DNA of 64,000 bases from Hanstruepera marina (GCF_019880635.1 NZ_JAINVX010000004.1:62001-126000), one strand, 5' to 3'; shown: positions 43,930 through 54,578, counted from the stretch's first letter. Made by a program: numbers and translations. The notes: a model not told the origin generated them from the letters alone.

Positions 43930-45825
43930 ATGAAAAAAATATTTACCATTTTTAGTTTGAGCCTGCTATTGGTAGCCTGCGGTTCCTCTAACAAATCGGC
44001 TACTTCTAACGATTTAGCTACAAGTACTGCCATTGAAACATCAATAGATTTAACCAAAGTTACCGACGATAAAGCACCAGTAACAATTAATCCAGGACGT
44101 TTTACTGTTGAAACCGTTACCTATAGATTGCCTAAAGTAGTGCAAGGAACGTATTCTGTAAGTGATTTTGGAAAATATGTAGATGATTTTAAGGCGTTTG
44201 ATTACAGCGGAAACGAATTATCGGTAACAAAAGAAGACACCAACACGTGGACTATAAGTAACGCTAAAGAATTGGACTACATTACGTATTATGTAAATGA
44301 CACCTTTGATATTGAGTCTACAGGTGGTATAGGTGGTGAGCAACCTTTTTCTCCTGCAGGAACTAATATTGAACCAGATAATTATGTATTGAACTTACAT
44401 GGTTTTATTGGTTATTTTGATTCATTAAAGAATAGTCAATATAAATTAGATGTGACTGCCGATGTGACTTTTAAGCGTACATCAGCTTTAGAAACAGTAA
44501 AATCTACTACAAGTGCTGATGGTAAATCTATGACCACAAGTTATTTTGCGCCACGCTATTTTGACATTACAGATAACCCAATGATGTATGGGAATTTAGA
44601 TGTTGAAGAATTTCAGGTTGGTGATATCAAAATTGTATTGAGTGTGTATTCACCTAATGGAACACATTCCGCTACATCTATGCGAAATGCCATGGAAACC
44701 ATGATGCAAGCTCAAAAAACCTATTTGGGCGACATTAACAGTACACCTCGTTATGATATATATGTGTATTTATCTGAAGGAACTGCTAAATCACCAAAAG
44801 GGTTCGGTGCTTTAGAGCACCATACGTCAACGGTTGTGGTAATGCCTGAAGCTATACCTGCAGCTGCATTGGACAAAAGTATGGTCGATGTAGTGTCTCA
44901 TGAGTTTTTCCATATCGTAACGCCTTTAAGTGTACACTCTGAAGATGTTCATTATTTCGATTATAATGCACCAACATTCTCAAAACATTTATGGATGTAC
45001 GAAGGTGTAACCGAATATTTTGCAACTTTATTTCAAGTAGATCAAGGCTTGGTTACTGAAGACGAGTTTTATAATACCATCATGGGTAAAATAGGAACTG
45101 CAAATGGTATGAACGATTCCATGAGTTTTACTGAAATGAGCGAAAACGTGTTGGATGAGCCTTACGCCAGTCAATATTACAATGTGTACCAAAAAGGTGC
45201 ATTAATTGGTATGTGTATCGATATTTTAATTCGTGAAGGGAGTAATGGTAATCGTGGTGTTTTATCATTAATGAAAGAATTGTCAATGAAATATGGTAAA
45301 AACAAACCATTTGAAGATGACAAAATCATTGATGAAATAGTGGCCATGACCTATCCGTCTTTAAGAGGATTTTTTGATACACATGTTATTGGTGATACAC
45401 CAATTGACTACAATGAATTTTTTAATAAAGTAGGTCTTGAAATTACTGAAGGTAGAGTTACAACAAACTATATTCAAGCTGGAGGAGGTTTAATTGTAGC
45501 TCCAGATCAAGGTAGAGGTGTTATTTATTTTAATAATGCTGTAACCGATAATAGTTTTTGGAACGAGCAAGGTGTAAAACCTAACGATGTTATCAAATCT
45601 ATTGATGGCACAAAAGTAACCATGCAAACAGCTAATGAGATATTTCAAAAAGTTTTCATGTGGAAACCAGGAACAGATGTTGAAGTGGTTTTAGATAGAG
45701 ATGGTGAAGAAATTGTAATTAAAACAACACTTACACAATCTTATACTACAGGAAAAGGGTTGATGCCAAAAGCTGATGCTTCTCCAGAGCAAAAAGCGTT
45801 GCGTGAAGCTTGGTTAAAAGGATAA
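43930..45825 (+). CDS. M61-family peptidase with PDZ domain, lipoprotein
   Basis: 631 residues from ATG 43930, which begins a lipoprotein signal (IFSLSLLLVAC). The frame is open from 43822, but that part gives no signal. It has the zinc site VSHEFFHIVTPL (HExxH) with the third ligand in WMYEGVTEYFA. A PDZ domain follows near residues 530-600 (GVIYFNNAVTDNSFW...GVKPNDVIKSIDG). This is the glycyl-aminopeptidase M61 family found on Bacteroidota cell surfaces. A strong terminator follows. Confidence 0.92.
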   Translation: MKKIFTIFSLSLLLVACGSSNKSATSNDLATSTAIETSIDLTKVTDDKAPVTINPGRFTVETVTYRLPKVVQGTYSVSDFGKYVDDFKAFDYSGNELSVTKEDTNTWTISNAKELDYITYYVNDTFDIESTGGIGGEQPFSPAGTNIEPDNYVLNLHGFIGYFDSLKNSQYKLDVTADVTFKRTSALETVKSTTSADGKSMTTSYFAPRYFDITDNPMMYGNLDVEEFQVGDIKIVLSVYSPNGTHSATSMRNAMETMMQAQKTYLGDINSTPRYDIYVYLSEGTAKSPKGFGALEHHTSTVVVMPEAIPAAALDKSMVDVVSHEFFHIVTPLSVHSEDVHYFDYNAPTFSKHLWMYEGVTEYFATLFQVDQGLVTEDEFYNTIMGKIGTANGMNDSMSFTEMSENVLDEPYASQYYNVYQKGALIGMCIDILIREGSNGNRGVLSLMKELSMKYGKNKPFEDDKIIDEIVAMTYPSLRGFFDTHVIGDTPIDYNEFFNKVGLEITEGRVTTNYIQAGGGLIVAPDQGRGVIYFNNAVTDNSFWNEQGVKPNDVIKSIDGTKVTMQTANEIFQKVFMWKPGTDVEVVLDRDGEEIVIKTTLTQSYTTGKGLMPKADASPEQKALREAWLKG

Positions 45826-45846
45826 ACAAATAAAACTAGATTAATA

Positions 45847-45878
45847 AAAAAAGCCTGACTAATCTGTCAGGCTTTTTT
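45847..45878. terminator. Strong bidirectional hairpin terminator
   Basis: AAAAAAGCCTGAC (45847-45859) pairs with GTCAGGCTTTTTT (45866-45878); loop TAATCT. It separates the convergent M61 and S10 peptidase genes. Confidence 0.9.
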
Positions 45879-45881
45879 ATT

Positions 45882-47369
45882 TTAATACTTTGCAGATTTT
45901 CCGTTGGGTAAAGAATTTTTAATAAATGTTCTTAAGTCCTCATTGGCTTGAATTAAATCTTCCTTGCGCAAGTACATCATATGTCCACTTCTATAGCCTT
46001 TAAAGGACAGACGATCTTTCATTTTACCACTTGGGTCTATTTGCGATAAAGAGTATTTAGCTGCAAAATAAGTTGTCGCACCATCATAATATCCAGATTG
46101 GGTCATTACATGTAAATAAGGGTTTTCAGCCATGGCTTGACGTAAATCCTCTCGTACTGTATTGTTTTGCCTGTTCCATGGGTGAACATCTCCAAACATA
46201 TTGTACTTAATATCGGTTTTAAAATTAAGATGCTCACGTATATAATAGTTTATGGCGGGTGTAAACGAATGTAGCCAAGAACTTAATTCAGCATTATAAT
46301 CCGGACTCGATCCAGCTTCAATCTTGTCAATTCCTAGGTAGCGTGAGTCCAATCTACCAATAGTTTGACCCGTTTTGTCGCGTAATAGTTCTTTCCAAAA
46401 ATATGGTGTAGGGACATTTAAGTTATGTTGTAGTATAACTTTTTTTGATATGCCTGAATACATAGCCATCTGCTCGGCCACTTGTTCTCGTTCGTTTTGA
46501 GTAATTGAGCTTCCTTTTGCAAGAGCTGGCATTAACGTATTGATGGCAAAGTTTTCAGCACTTGGTAAAACATCATTTAAATCTTGGCTCAGTAAGTTGG
46601 CATCCAACATATTGTGATACCAAGCTGCTGCAGTAAAATAAGGCAGGTTTAAGGCAGAATAAATAGGTTGTCCAGTACTGTAAATATTATAATCAGCTGG
46701 TGAAACCATAATAACACCATTTAAGTACATCCATTGGTTGTCTTGTAACGCTTTTGCAAGCCCCATAACACGCGTGCCTCCATAACTCTCACCAATAATA
46801 TATTTTGGTGATTTCCAACGGTCGTGTCTACTAACAAAGGTGTTCATCCAATCAGCCAAATAACGGATGTCTTCGTTAATTCCAAAAAACTGTTTTCTAT
46901 CTGGATATTCGCCATCTTTATTTTTTACCATTCTAGAATATCCTGTATTTACGGGATTAATAAAAACTATATCGGCTACATCAATAATGGAATGGTTATT
47001 CTGTTTAACACCATAAGGCTGCACTGGATAGCCTTCATCATCAATATTCAATATCTGTGGTCCTGTATAGGCAATATGCATCCAAACCGAAGCAGAACCA
47101 GGTCCACCATTAAATGAAAAAATAATGGGTCTGTTTTTTCTGTCTTTTATATTATCACGGGTGTAATAGGTATAAAACAATGTGGCCATAGGATTGCCAT
47201 CTACATCCCAAATAGGTTGTGTACCAGTTTCGGCTGTATATGAAAAACTGACACCTTTAACTGTGGTGTTATGTTTAGTAATGACTGTGGTGTCTAACGG
47301 GATTTGTATGTTTTGAGCTAAATTTAGTCCGGAATAAAAAAGCAAAAATAATAGTGTAAGGTGTTTCAT
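45882..47369 (-). CDS. S10 serine carboxypeptidase-like peptidase
   Basis: 495 residues from ATG 47369, which opens a signal peptide (MKHLTLLFLLFYSGLNLAQ). The triad is visible: GESYGGTRVMG (Ser), QSGYYDGATTYF (Asp) and GYRSGHMMYL (His). The oxyanion segment FSFNGGPGSASVWMH and the Asn/Gly-rich start are typical of S10. It should be an exported carboxypeptidase or related acyl hydrolase. Convergent with the M61 peptidase gene; the two together suggest surface peptide use. Confidence 0.92.
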   Translation of the reverse strand: MKHLTLLFLLFYSGLNLAQNIQIPLDTTVITKHNTTVKGVSFSYTAETGTQPIWDVDGNPMATLFYTYYTRDNIKDRKNRPIIFSFNGGPGSASVWMHIAYTGPQILNIDDEGYPVQPYGVKQNNHSIIDVADIVFINPVNTGYSRMVKNKDGEYPDRKQFFGINEDIRYLADWMNTFVSRHDRWKSPKYIIGESYGGTRVMGLAKALQDNQWMYLNGVIMVSPADYNIYSTGQPIYSALNLPYFTAAAWYHNMLDANLLSQDLNDVLPSAENFAINTLMPALAKGSSITQNEREQVAEQMAMYSGISKKVILQHNLNVPTPYFWKELLRDKTGQTIGRLDSRYLGIDKIEAGSSPDYNAELSSWLHSFTPAINYYIREHLNFKTDIKYNMFGDVHPWNRQNNTVREDLRQAMAENPYLHVMTQSGYYDGATTYFAAKYSLSQIDPSGKMKDRLSFKGYRSGHMMYLRKEDLIQANEDLRTFIKNSLPNGKSAKY

Positions 47370-47429
47370 TATATTATGAATTGATTTATTATAAATATAA
47401 TGAAGAATAATGGAATACAACTATTAAAA

Positions 47430-47753
47430 TTACTTAACAGGTTGTTCTTGTTGAGTTATTACTTCCTCAAATTTTTTAATTGATTTGAAAAATACTTTTT
47501 TTTCATGTCCTGGCAATAGTTCAAGCTGAAATGTAACATAATCATTAATAAGATTATAAGTACAATAGGTAGGTTTTAAGTTGGATTCAAGCTCAATAAA
47601 ATTAAGAATGGTAATTATTGAGTTGTAAACATCGTTTTTGTTCTGAATGGTTAGACTATTAAACCCAAGTTCGTTTTTAAATACAGCTTTTAATACTTTT
47701 CTTTTAATTCTAAAAGAATGCTTCATGAATAAGTAGGTTAGATATTTTGGCAA
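47430..47753 (-). CDS. Small hypothetical protein
   Basis: 107 residues, or 98 if the ATG at 47726 is used (KHSFRIKRKVLKAVF is a plausible N terminus). It is basic and soluble, with a possible two-strand/two-helix fold (YNLINDYVTFQLELLPGHEKKVFF). No family is recognised. It lies 12 bases after the TIGR02757 gene, so it may be co-transcribed with it. The signal for a real gene is its codon use and the tight spacing. Confidence 0.5.
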   Translation of the reverse strand: MPKYLTYLFMKHSFRIKRKVLKAVFKNELGFNSLTIQNKNDVYNSIITILNFIELESNLKPTYCTYNLINDYVTFQLELLPGHEKKVFFKSIKKFEEVITQQEQPVK

Positions 47754-47764
47754 ATATACTAATT

Positions 47765-48529
47765 CTAGAATTTTTCAAAAACGCCTAGTCCAAAAAGCGC
47801 AAAATCATATTTTACAGGATCATTTGAATCCATAGCTCTTAAACTATTGTCTAGTTCTTGTAGGGCTTTGGCATCATTTTGTTTCCGATTTAGTAAACCT
47901 AGTTTTCTTGCCACATTCCCAGAATGAATATCTAAAGGGCAGGAGAGTTGAGATGGTTTAATATTTTTCCATATACCAAAGTCAACACCTGTGGTATTGG
48001 GTCTTACCATCCATCGCAAAAACATATTGATGCGTTTGGCTGCAGAATTTTTTAAGGGGTCTGAAATATGTTTTTGGGTTCTGGGCAGGTGCTCTATTTC
48101 AAAGAACACCTTTTTATATTCGTGAATAGCATTTTGAAGACTGGTTTTTTCAGCATACTTTTCAAAAACAGACTCTAGACCTTTATGGTTTTTATAAACA
48201 TGTTTCAAACCTGATATAAAGGTTATAAGGTCAATACCATTAAAGGTACGGTGTACAAAGTTTTCTAGTTTTTTCAAGTCGGTTTCTTGATGGTTTATAA
48301 CAAAGTCATAAGGAGCATTGTCCAGCAAATCCATCATCTTTCTGGAGTTATTGATAATACTCTTACGGTTTCCCCATGCAATAGTAGCTGTAAGAAAACC
48401 AGAAATCTCAATATCTTCTTTATTAGAGAATTGATGAGGAATTTGAATAGGATCAGATTCTATAAACTTGGGATTGTTGTATTGAAAGACTTTGGAGTCT
48501 AAAAAGTCTTTTAATTCAGAATTTCTCAT
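47765..48529 (-). CDS. TIGR02757 (DUF2400) family protein
   Basis: 254 residues matching the TIGR02757 pattern: MRNSELKDFLDSKV, FLTATIAWGNRKSIINNSRKM, KRINMFLRWMVRPN and CPLDIHSGNVARKLGLL, ending KYDFALFGLGVFEKF. The family shows resemblance to helix-hairpin-helix DNA glycosylase-like folds, but the function is unknown. Start 48529 fits the family N terminus. The next upstream gene is 15 bases away. Confidence 0.88.
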   Translation of the reverse strand: MRNSELKDFLDSKVFQYNNPKFIESDPIQIPHQFSNKEDIEISGFLTATIAWGNRKSIINNSRKMMDLLDNAPYDFVINHQETDLKKLENFVHRTFNGIDLITFISGLKHVYKNHKGLESVFEKYAEKTSLQNAIHEYKKVFFEIEHLPRTQKHISDPLKNSAAKRINMFLRWMVRPNTTGVDFGIWKNIKPSQLSCPLDIHSGNVARKLGLLNRKQNDAKALQELDNSLRAMDSNDPVKYDFALFGLGVFEKF

Positions 48530-48544
48530 AACTATACATAAGGC

Positions 48545-48934
48545 TTATGGTGTCTTTTTTTGGACCATTTTTACAGTAACTGTAGTAACGCAATAATGAT
48601 AAATTACAATACCTAGAATTAATAAAATTAATGGCACAATTAATGTCAATATGATACTCATAAGATCTTGGTCAAAATAAATTTTTATTAAGCCGCCAAT
48701 GAATGTTATAGATGAAGAAATAATAAGTAATGCAGCAAAAATTTTAATGCCAAGTTTTGCATACTGACTTTTAGTGAATATTAGCATTAGGATTAAAAAC
48801 TGAAAAACAGCTCTTAAAATAGATGGCGTTGAATCTGAAACTAAAAAAGTATAAATATTCCATAGTACTAGTAAGGACAGTAAAAGAATTACGAAAATTT
48901 TATATAATTGACTATTAAAAACAGTTTCTTTCAT
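48545..48934 (-). CDS. Four-helix small membrane protein
   Basis: 129 residues with four membrane helices (KIFVILLLSLLVLWNIYTF, SILRAVFQFLILMLIF, GIKIFAALLIISSSITFIGG, IILTLIVPLILLILGIVIYH). No motif or family is recognised. It sits between the TIGR02757 gene (15 bases downstream) and the lipoprotein gene (32 bases upstream), all on the same strand. Likely a minor inner-membrane protein of unknown role. Confidence 0.65.
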   Translation of the reverse strand: MKETVFNSQLYKIFVILLLSLLVLWNIYTFLVSDSTPSILRAVFQFLILMLIFTKSQYAKLGIKIFAALLIISSSITFIGGLIKIYFDQDLMSIILTLIVPLILLILGIVIYHYCVTTVTVKMVQKKTP

Positions 48935-48966
48935 ATTTTAAGTTTGTAAATGGCATTCGAATTTAA

Positions 48967-49533
48967 TTACTCAATAGTAATCAAATCTGTAGTGCTTTCC
49001 AAACTTCTGTTTCTATCCAATTCAATATTTATAGTGAAGTTTAATGTAATATCACTTTGCAACGTTTCATTAAAAACCATTGTTAAAGGAGATGTAGAAT
49101 ACCCTTTATTGTTATTTATAAAAACTATCATCTCTTCTAAAGGTTCCTGTTCTAAAGTATTTGGATTAATAAACAATATGAATTCATTTAAAGATTCACC
49201 AGGATCGACATTGAAAATTTCCTCGTTAGATGAGATGTTAACATTTAGAACTGTATCTCTATAAAAGTATTCGTCGTCACAGCTCGTAGCGTAAGCAGAA
49301 TTTGAAAGTTGCTTAATTTCTTCCAGTTGGGAAATTTGAATATAATCAAACAAAAAATTTAGACTTAACTCTAAATCTTCTACAGCTACTGATGATGCGT
49401 CTAAATCAATACGATCATATGCATAAAAATTAACAGATTCATAATATACATTGTAAGTATTACTGCAGCATGAAAAGATGAGTACCTGCAATACGGCAAA
49501 AAAGATAAAAGCCTTGAAAGTCTTTTTTATCAT
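48967..49533 (-). CDS. Lipoprotein of unknown function
   Basis: 188 residues with a lipoprotein signal (AFIFFAVLQVLIFSC, then CSN). The mature part is acidic with beta-rich segments (LNFTINIELDRNRSLE). It resembles a class of flavobacterial lipoproteins often called DUF5034, but I only see similarity in layout. It is followed by small membrane and TIGR02757 genes. Confidence 0.65.
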   Translation of the reverse strand: MIKKTFKAFIFFAVLQVLIFSCCSNTYNVYYESVNFYAYDRIDLDASSVAVEDLELSLNFLFDYIQISQLEEIKQLSNSAYATSCDDEYFYRDTVLNVNISSNEEIFNVDPGESLNEFILFINPNTLEQEPLEEMIVFINNNKGYSTSPLTMVFNETLQSDITLNFTINIELDRNRSLESTTDLITIE

Positions 49534-49587
49534 AATTGGGTTTTCTAGTTAGATGCAAAAACATAAAAAGGTTGCGTAAAGAGATGA

Positions 49588-51288
49588 TTATTTTTTTAAT
49601 GCTTTAGAATAAAATCCATCGTCTAGGCTGTTAAAGTGTTTTTGAGGAACGACTTTAAAATGAGTTTTAAAATAGTTGAGTTGTTCTTTATTAAGTGCTG
49701 GTAATGGAATATTGCCAGTTCCCCAAAAGAAATCCATTTGCGTTGGTGAATTGAATTTTAAGTTACCTTCTTCTATAACCTCATAACCCGAAGGATATTT
49801 ACTTAATCCAAATGGTTGAACTAAATAATCAGTCGAAAATTGACTGTTGACAATATGATATTTGTTGTTTGTAACTTGTTGATTGTTAATAGCGAATAAG
49901 ATTGGTACTGCTGCTAATAAGGTGCAAAGAACTAATATCACACGAATAGTATTTTTATGAAAAACAAGGAGGGCTAATACTAATAAGCCAAACAGCATGA
50001 TAAAAGGAAAAAAGAAACGGTATTGAGGTGAAGTGGTCAACAATAATAACATGCTAAATACTGTAAGACTATAAATAAGCCAATACACTTTTTTATTATA
50101 AAACCTCATTAAAACAAAAGGAGCAAGAACTAAAATAGCAACTATGGCTTTGTTAAATACACCATGCAAACCAGAAGCCAGCAACCAGTGTTTTAAACGA
50201 CTTACCCAGGAGGCATGTTCAAAATTTTCTGGCAACATATTATAAGTGCTAGCTTTACCATATAATGAAAAATAGGATTGTATGTTTTCTGGAAGGTTCC
50301 AAGACGCTTGAAATATATCGAGACTCTTTATAGGGAATAACGGATTTCCGGTTATAATTATATTCTTCACAAGTATTAAAAGTATAGTTAATGTTGTTAG
50401 GCCTAAAGTTTGAAGTCTTATACCTCTGGTGAATACATAATACCGTTTAAAAAGTATTATAGGTAGCAAACAAAACGGTAACGCAGTAAGTTTAATGAAA
50501 ATCATAAACAACACTAGAGACAAAATAATCATAAATGTAGAGCGATTATATTCATTAAAACACAAAATGAATTGGTGAAACACTATAAGCGCTAATACAT
50601 AAATGGCTATATCTGGTGAAGGTGTACTAATAAATTGAAATAAAAATATATTGAAAGCAGGAAATAAACCTATAGCTAAATTAACTTTTGATCTATCTGT
50701 TTTCTCTGTGTAAAGGTTTAATTGATTAATAGCGTAAAAATTTCCTAAAAGCAAGGCTAGACCACTTATATCGTTAAATCTGTCATATAAAAAACTAAAA
50801 TTAAAAGCACTTTGTAGTATATGCCAGCCAGATGTTTGTCCTAAAAATAAATGTAAATTTACTAGTCCCTTTACATAGCCATATTCATTAAGCCATTTTA
50901 TGGTTTGAATGTAGTATGATTCATTATCAATTACAAAGGGAGGTGAAGCGCATTGCGCTAAAATTAGAATAGATACACAAGCAAGAAGTATTTTGTTGAA
51001 AACATTTATATTTTTTATTTTTTGTTTAAGTAATAAAGCGTAACTGATTGTTAATGATTTATTTACGAAAAACGAAATAATGGTTAAAAATATTACTATA
51101 ATTTGAAAATATACATTAATAGGAAACCAAATTGCATAAAAAGCTGCCAGAAGGGTAATGCTAAAAAAACCCAAGAAAATTGTTACGCTAGGGTGTTGTT
51201 TGTTAATCTTGAATAGGCGATTAAAACTTATGCCAATTACACTTGAAATGGTTAGAATATATATCCATGATAGTAGAATAAATAGCAT
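49588..51288 (-). CDS. Large multi-pass membrane protein (GT-C-like)
   Basis: 566 residues with about 12-14 membrane helices from the start (MLFILLSWIYILTISSVIGISF). A loop after the third helices reads SPPFVIDNESYYIQTIKWL. A short soluble C-terminal domain includes FSTDYLVQPFGLSKYPSGYEVI. The arrangement recalls lipid-linked-sugar-dependent GT-C glycosyltransferases (LIC_10190-like) but I could not find the acidic catalytic pair with certainty. It is 16 bases downstream of the LolD-like ATPase gene. Confidence 0.72.
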   Translation of the reverse strand: MLFILLSWIYILTISSVIGISFNRLFKINKQHPSVTIFLGFFSITLLAAFYAIWFPINVYFQIIVIFLTIISFFVNKSLTISYALLLKQKIKNINVFNKILLACVSILILAQCASPPFVIDNESYYIQTIKWLNEYGYVKGLVNLHLFLGQTSGWHILQSAFNFSFLYDRFNDISGLALLLGNFYAINQLNLYTEKTDRSKVNLAIGLFPAFNIFLFQFISTPSPDIAIYVLALIVFHQFILCFNEYNRSTFMIILSLVLFMIFIKLTALPFCLLPIILFKRYYVFTRGIRLQTLGLTTLTILLILVKNIIITGNPLFPIKSLDIFQASWNLPENIQSYFSLYGKASTYNMLPENFEHASWVSRLKHWLLASGLHGVFNKAIVAILVLAPFVLMRFYNKKVYWLIYSLTVFSMLLLLTTSPQYRFFFPFIMLFGLLVLALLVFHKNTIRVILVLCTLLAAVPILFAINNQQVTNNKYHIVNSQFSTDYLVQPFGLSKYPSGYEVIEEGNLKFNSPTQMDFFWGTGNIPLPALNKEQLNYFKTHFKVVPQKHFNSLDDGFYSKALKK

Positions 51289-51304
51289 GTACTAAATGTA
51301 CTAT

Positions 51305-51967
51305 TTAATTTATAATCTTACCATCAACCATGGTTAATTTTCTGTCAGCCATATTGGCCAATTCTTCATTGTGGGTAACAATAACAAATGTTTGCCCGAA
51401 TTCATCACGTAGTTGAAAGAATAGTTTGTGAAGGTTTTCAGCAGATTCTGCATCTAGATTACCAGATGGCTCATCGGCAAAAATAATTTTCGGATTATTT
51501 ATTAGAGCTCTCGCTACAGCAACACGTTGTTGTTCGCCTCCAGATAATTCATTTGGTTTATGGTCGTAACGATGCGATAATCCAAGAAAGTCTAATAATT
51601 CTTTAGCACGTTTTTCAGCATCCTGTTTGTTAGTCTTTTTTATAAAAGCAGGTATGCAAACGTTTTCAAGTGCAGTAAATTCTGGTAATAGCTGATGAAA
51701 CTGAAAGATAAAACCTATTTGCTCATTACGGAACTTCGCTAGTGCTTTTTCGTTAAGCACATTAATGTTGGTATTGTTTAATTGGAATTCTGTATCTGAA
51801 GTAATTTCAGGCTTGTCCAGTGTGCCTAATATTTGAAGTAAAGTTGTTTTACCTGCACCAGAGGCGCCAACAATTGAAACTATTTCACCATGTTTAATAT
51901 CTAAATCTACACCTTTTAAAACATGTAAATTGCCGTAGTACTTATGAATATCTTTAGCTGTTATCAT
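51305..51967 (-). CDS. LolD-type ABC transporter ATP-binding protein
   Basis: 220 residues: Walker [17 protein letters not shown]-loop [12 protein letters not shown], signature [15 protein letters not shown], Walker [14 protein letters not shown] and H-loop IVTHN. Length and the [13 protein letters not shown] segment match LolD/MacB-type ATPases, which drive lipoprotein release or export. The membrane partners (LolC/E-type) are not adjacent; the neighbouring genes are a GT-C-like protein and DUF5916. The gene symbol is left open for that reason. Confidence 0.9.
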   Translation of the reverse strand: MITAKDIHKYYGNLHVLKGVDLDIKHGEIVSIVGASGAGKTTLLQILGTLDKPEITSDTEFQLNNTNINVLNEKALAKFRNEQIGFIFQFHQLLPEFTALENVCIPAFIKKTNKQDAEKRAKELLDFLGLSHRYDHKPNELSGGEQQRVAVARALINNPKIIFADEPSGNLDAESAENLHKLFFQLRDEFGQTFVIVTHNEELANMADRKLTMVDGKIIN

Positions 51968-52015
51968 CTTGAGTTATTGCTGTAGCAAGGTAATACAATA
52001 AAAGCTGCTGTACAA

Positions 52016-54454
52016 TTAGGCATCTGTTTTCTTACGGAAGATTTTTTTAACATTGTTATAGTCAATAAAGTATTGAATTTTCAATGAAAATGTATTGGAA
52101 ATAGGCTGTTCAAATAATCTGTCTAAACTATCAATATAACTCGCCTGCGACTCACTGTTACTATTGAATAATTGATTTCTATATAAAGCCGTAATAAAAC
52201 TACCGGGAGCAAATTGCCATGAATAACTTAAGTCTAAATTCCAAGTACTAAAGTTAATATTGGGATTAGATAACCCAGCATCTTCAAAACTGGTTTGTGT
52301 TTCTTGTAAATGGCCATTTTCTTGAAGCAGATAAATGTTATCATCATAATCAACTGTACTCCAATAATTCCTAAAGGTTAACCCTACAGTATGAAACGGG
52401 TTAAAGCTGTAACTGCCAGATAAACTATTTACCATGGTATAGCGATCTCGCTGACCAAAAACTATCTCGTCACCCAACATATTGGCGTAACCCCTGTCTT
52501 TTTTGTTATCATCTACGCTAAACGAATACACAATTAACATTTTATCATTAAATCGCACTCTTGGACTTATACTATACCATAGATTTGTAGTTTCTCTGTT
52601 GTCTTCAAAAAATACAGCTCCACCAATATTAGCATCTAAAGCAAATTTTTTATTGTAATTTGAAGAAATCCAAAAGTTTCCATTTAGCCTGTTTTCATAA
52701 ATAAAATAACGACCTTCTACTCGTGGTTCAAAATAGTCGTACTGTTTTCCTGGTTGAAAATTTAAGTTACCACCAAAACTATGTAGTGATTTTAAGTTTC
52801 CCCAGGCACTAACACCAAAGTTGCTACCAGTGTAAGTATTAGGAGTAGCTAATCGTCTATGCTCGTACCAAGCTTGAATGTTATAATTATTAAACTTACC
52901 TTTAGGCTCAAACGTTCTGTAGGTAATATTAGCACCATAATTGCTGAAATTGTTTCTAAACTGCAACCCTAAATCATTAATGTCGTAAATATCATCAGCA
53001 TATTCATGACCAACCCAAAACTGCAAATTACCATAAACCTTACTAAACTCTACCTCATAACTGTATCCTGTTTCAGTGCCGGTTTCTTTATTGACATTAC
53101 TCATTTTAGCTTCGATACCAAGATTGTAAGTATTCTTTTTTGTTGTTAAATCGGCTAGAATTCCAGTAACATTAGCATCTCTAAAATGACCGTTCCGTGT
53201 TACGTTGGTGTTAATTATTCCTACAGATGAATTTTGATTGAACTGTTGGTCTACCACAAGAATATTATAGTTTGTAAAGGGTTCTACTACAGCACTTCGT
53301 ACAGTGCCAGTATTAACATTTCTAATATTTGCGCTTGTTTTCTCTGTTATTGCATTAAAAATACCTGCACCAAATCCGTTTTTTGTTCTACCCGATACCT
53401 TTATGGCATTTAGTACTTTAACAGATTTAGGGTATTCCACAAACTCTTCTTCGCTTGTAATATCTCCATCTCCTGTTGGCCCACTACCAACACGTCTGGA
53501 AAAAAACAAACCGCCTTTTGTGAACAAATCAACTCCCTCTGTAAAAAATTGCCGTTGTTCAGAGAACGTTTGCTCAAAAGGGCCTAAATTCAATACGACA
53601 TTATCAAAGCCAGCTTGACTAAAATCTGGTATTAAGGTAGCATCTAATGTGAAATTTTCTGTTATGCCATACTTTACATCCATACCTGCATTGAACTCGG
53701 TTTCGGTTTCACCATCATAAGAATTTACAATTCCTGAAACAAATGGGTAAAATGTTAGACGAGTAGGAGGGTCTATATTCTCAATACCTTTTATTTCACC
53801 ATTGTATATACCAATATTACCTTTGGACACATCAACAGGACTCCAAGTATATTGCGAACGATCACGTCTAAAATGCCTATGGATTTGCATGCCCCAAGTT
53901 TGTACTTCCTGATTGGAAAAACGGAGTGTTCTATAGGGTAATTTCATTTCTACTATCCAGCCATCATCCACTATTTTCACTGCACTGTCCCAAACGGCAT
54001 TCCAACCAAAATCCTCACCAATACTTGGGGATTCTAACGCATCAGCTTGAGTACCCGAACTAAAAACAAAAAACTCGGTGTTGTTTTGGCCATCATTGTT
54101 TGGGTTTAAGATAAAACCAAAAAAATCAGATTGACCAAAATTGTCACGACTAGTAAACTGTCGCATTATTTTTGAAGGATCATCATATAAATAGGCGCCA
54201 ACATAAATGGCGTCATCATCATAAGTTATTTTTACTACCGTGCGTGTTTCTGGAGTTTCTTTTATGCCCATTTCTGGTCTAAACTGAACAAAATCTGTAG
54301 CGGCTTCTTGAGTGTTATTCCAAACGGCATCGTCTAAAATACCATCTATTTTTGGTGGCGTAGAAGTCTTGGAGATATTTAAGACTTTCTTTTCTTGAGC
54401 TATTGTTGATAACGTAGACAGCAAGAATAATACAATAAATAAGTAACGGTTCAT
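52016..54454 (-). CDS. DUF5916 outer-membrane protein with N-terminal CBM9-like domain
   Basis: 812 residues with a signal peptide (YLFIVLFLLSTLSTIAQ). Residues ~25-210 are a carbohydrate-binding family-9-like domain (PPKIDGILDDAVWNNT, DDDAIYVGAYLYDD, GWIVEMKLPYRTLRFS). After that comes the DUF5916 barrel-like region with ATLIPDFSQAGFDNVVLN and GPFEQTFSEQRQFFTEGV. DUF5916 proteins are outer-membrane proteins of unknown ligand. Divergent from folE; 218 bp between. Confidence 0.9.
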   Translation of the reverse strand: MNRYLFIVLFLLSTLSTIAQEKKVLNISKTSTPPKIDGILDDAVWNNTQEAATDFVQFRPEMGIKETPETRTVVKITYDDDAIYVGAYLYDDPSKIMRQFTSRDNFGQSDFFGFILNPNNDGQNNTEFFVFSSGTQADALESPSIGEDFGWNAVWDSAVKIVDDGWIVEMKLPYRTLRFSNQEVQTWGMQIHRHFRRDRSQYTWSPVDVSKGNIGIYNGEIKGIENIDPPTRLTFYPFVSGIVNSYDGETETEFNAGMDVKYGITENFTLDATLIPDFSQAGFDNVVLNLGPFEQTFSEQRQFFTEGVDLFTKGGLFFSRRVGSGPTGDGDITSEEEFVEYPKSVKVLNAIKVSGRTKNGFGAGIFNAITEKTSANIRNVNTGTVRSAVVEPFTNYNILVVDQQFNQNSSVGIINTNVTRNGHFRDANVTGILADLTTKKNTYNLGIEAKMSNVNKETGTETGYSYEVEFSKVYGNLQFWVGHEYADDIYDINDLGLQFRNNFSNYGANITYRTFEPKGKFNNYNIQAWYEHRRLATPNTYTGSNFGVSAWGNLKSLHSFGGNLNFQPGKQYDYFEPRVEGRYFIYENRLNGNFWISSNYNKKFALDANIGGAVFFEDNRETTNLWYSISPRVRFNDKMLIVYSFSVDDNKKDRGYANMLGDEIVFGQRDRYTMVNSLSGSYSFNPFHTVGLTFRNYWSTVDYDDNIYLLQENGHLQETQTSFEDAGLSNPNINFSTWNLDLSYSWQFAPGSFITALYRNQLFNSNSESQASYIDSLDRLFEQPISNTFSLKIQYFIDYNNVKKIFRKKTDA

Positions 54455-54578
54455 TTAAGTTTGGTTGATCCTAATTTTTGATTGATGTTATATAAAGACA
54501 ATCAAAAAAACAGATTGTTACAGTATACAAAGCAAATCTAATAGGCTTCCCGTTCTGAAATTCATAACTAAAAGTTAA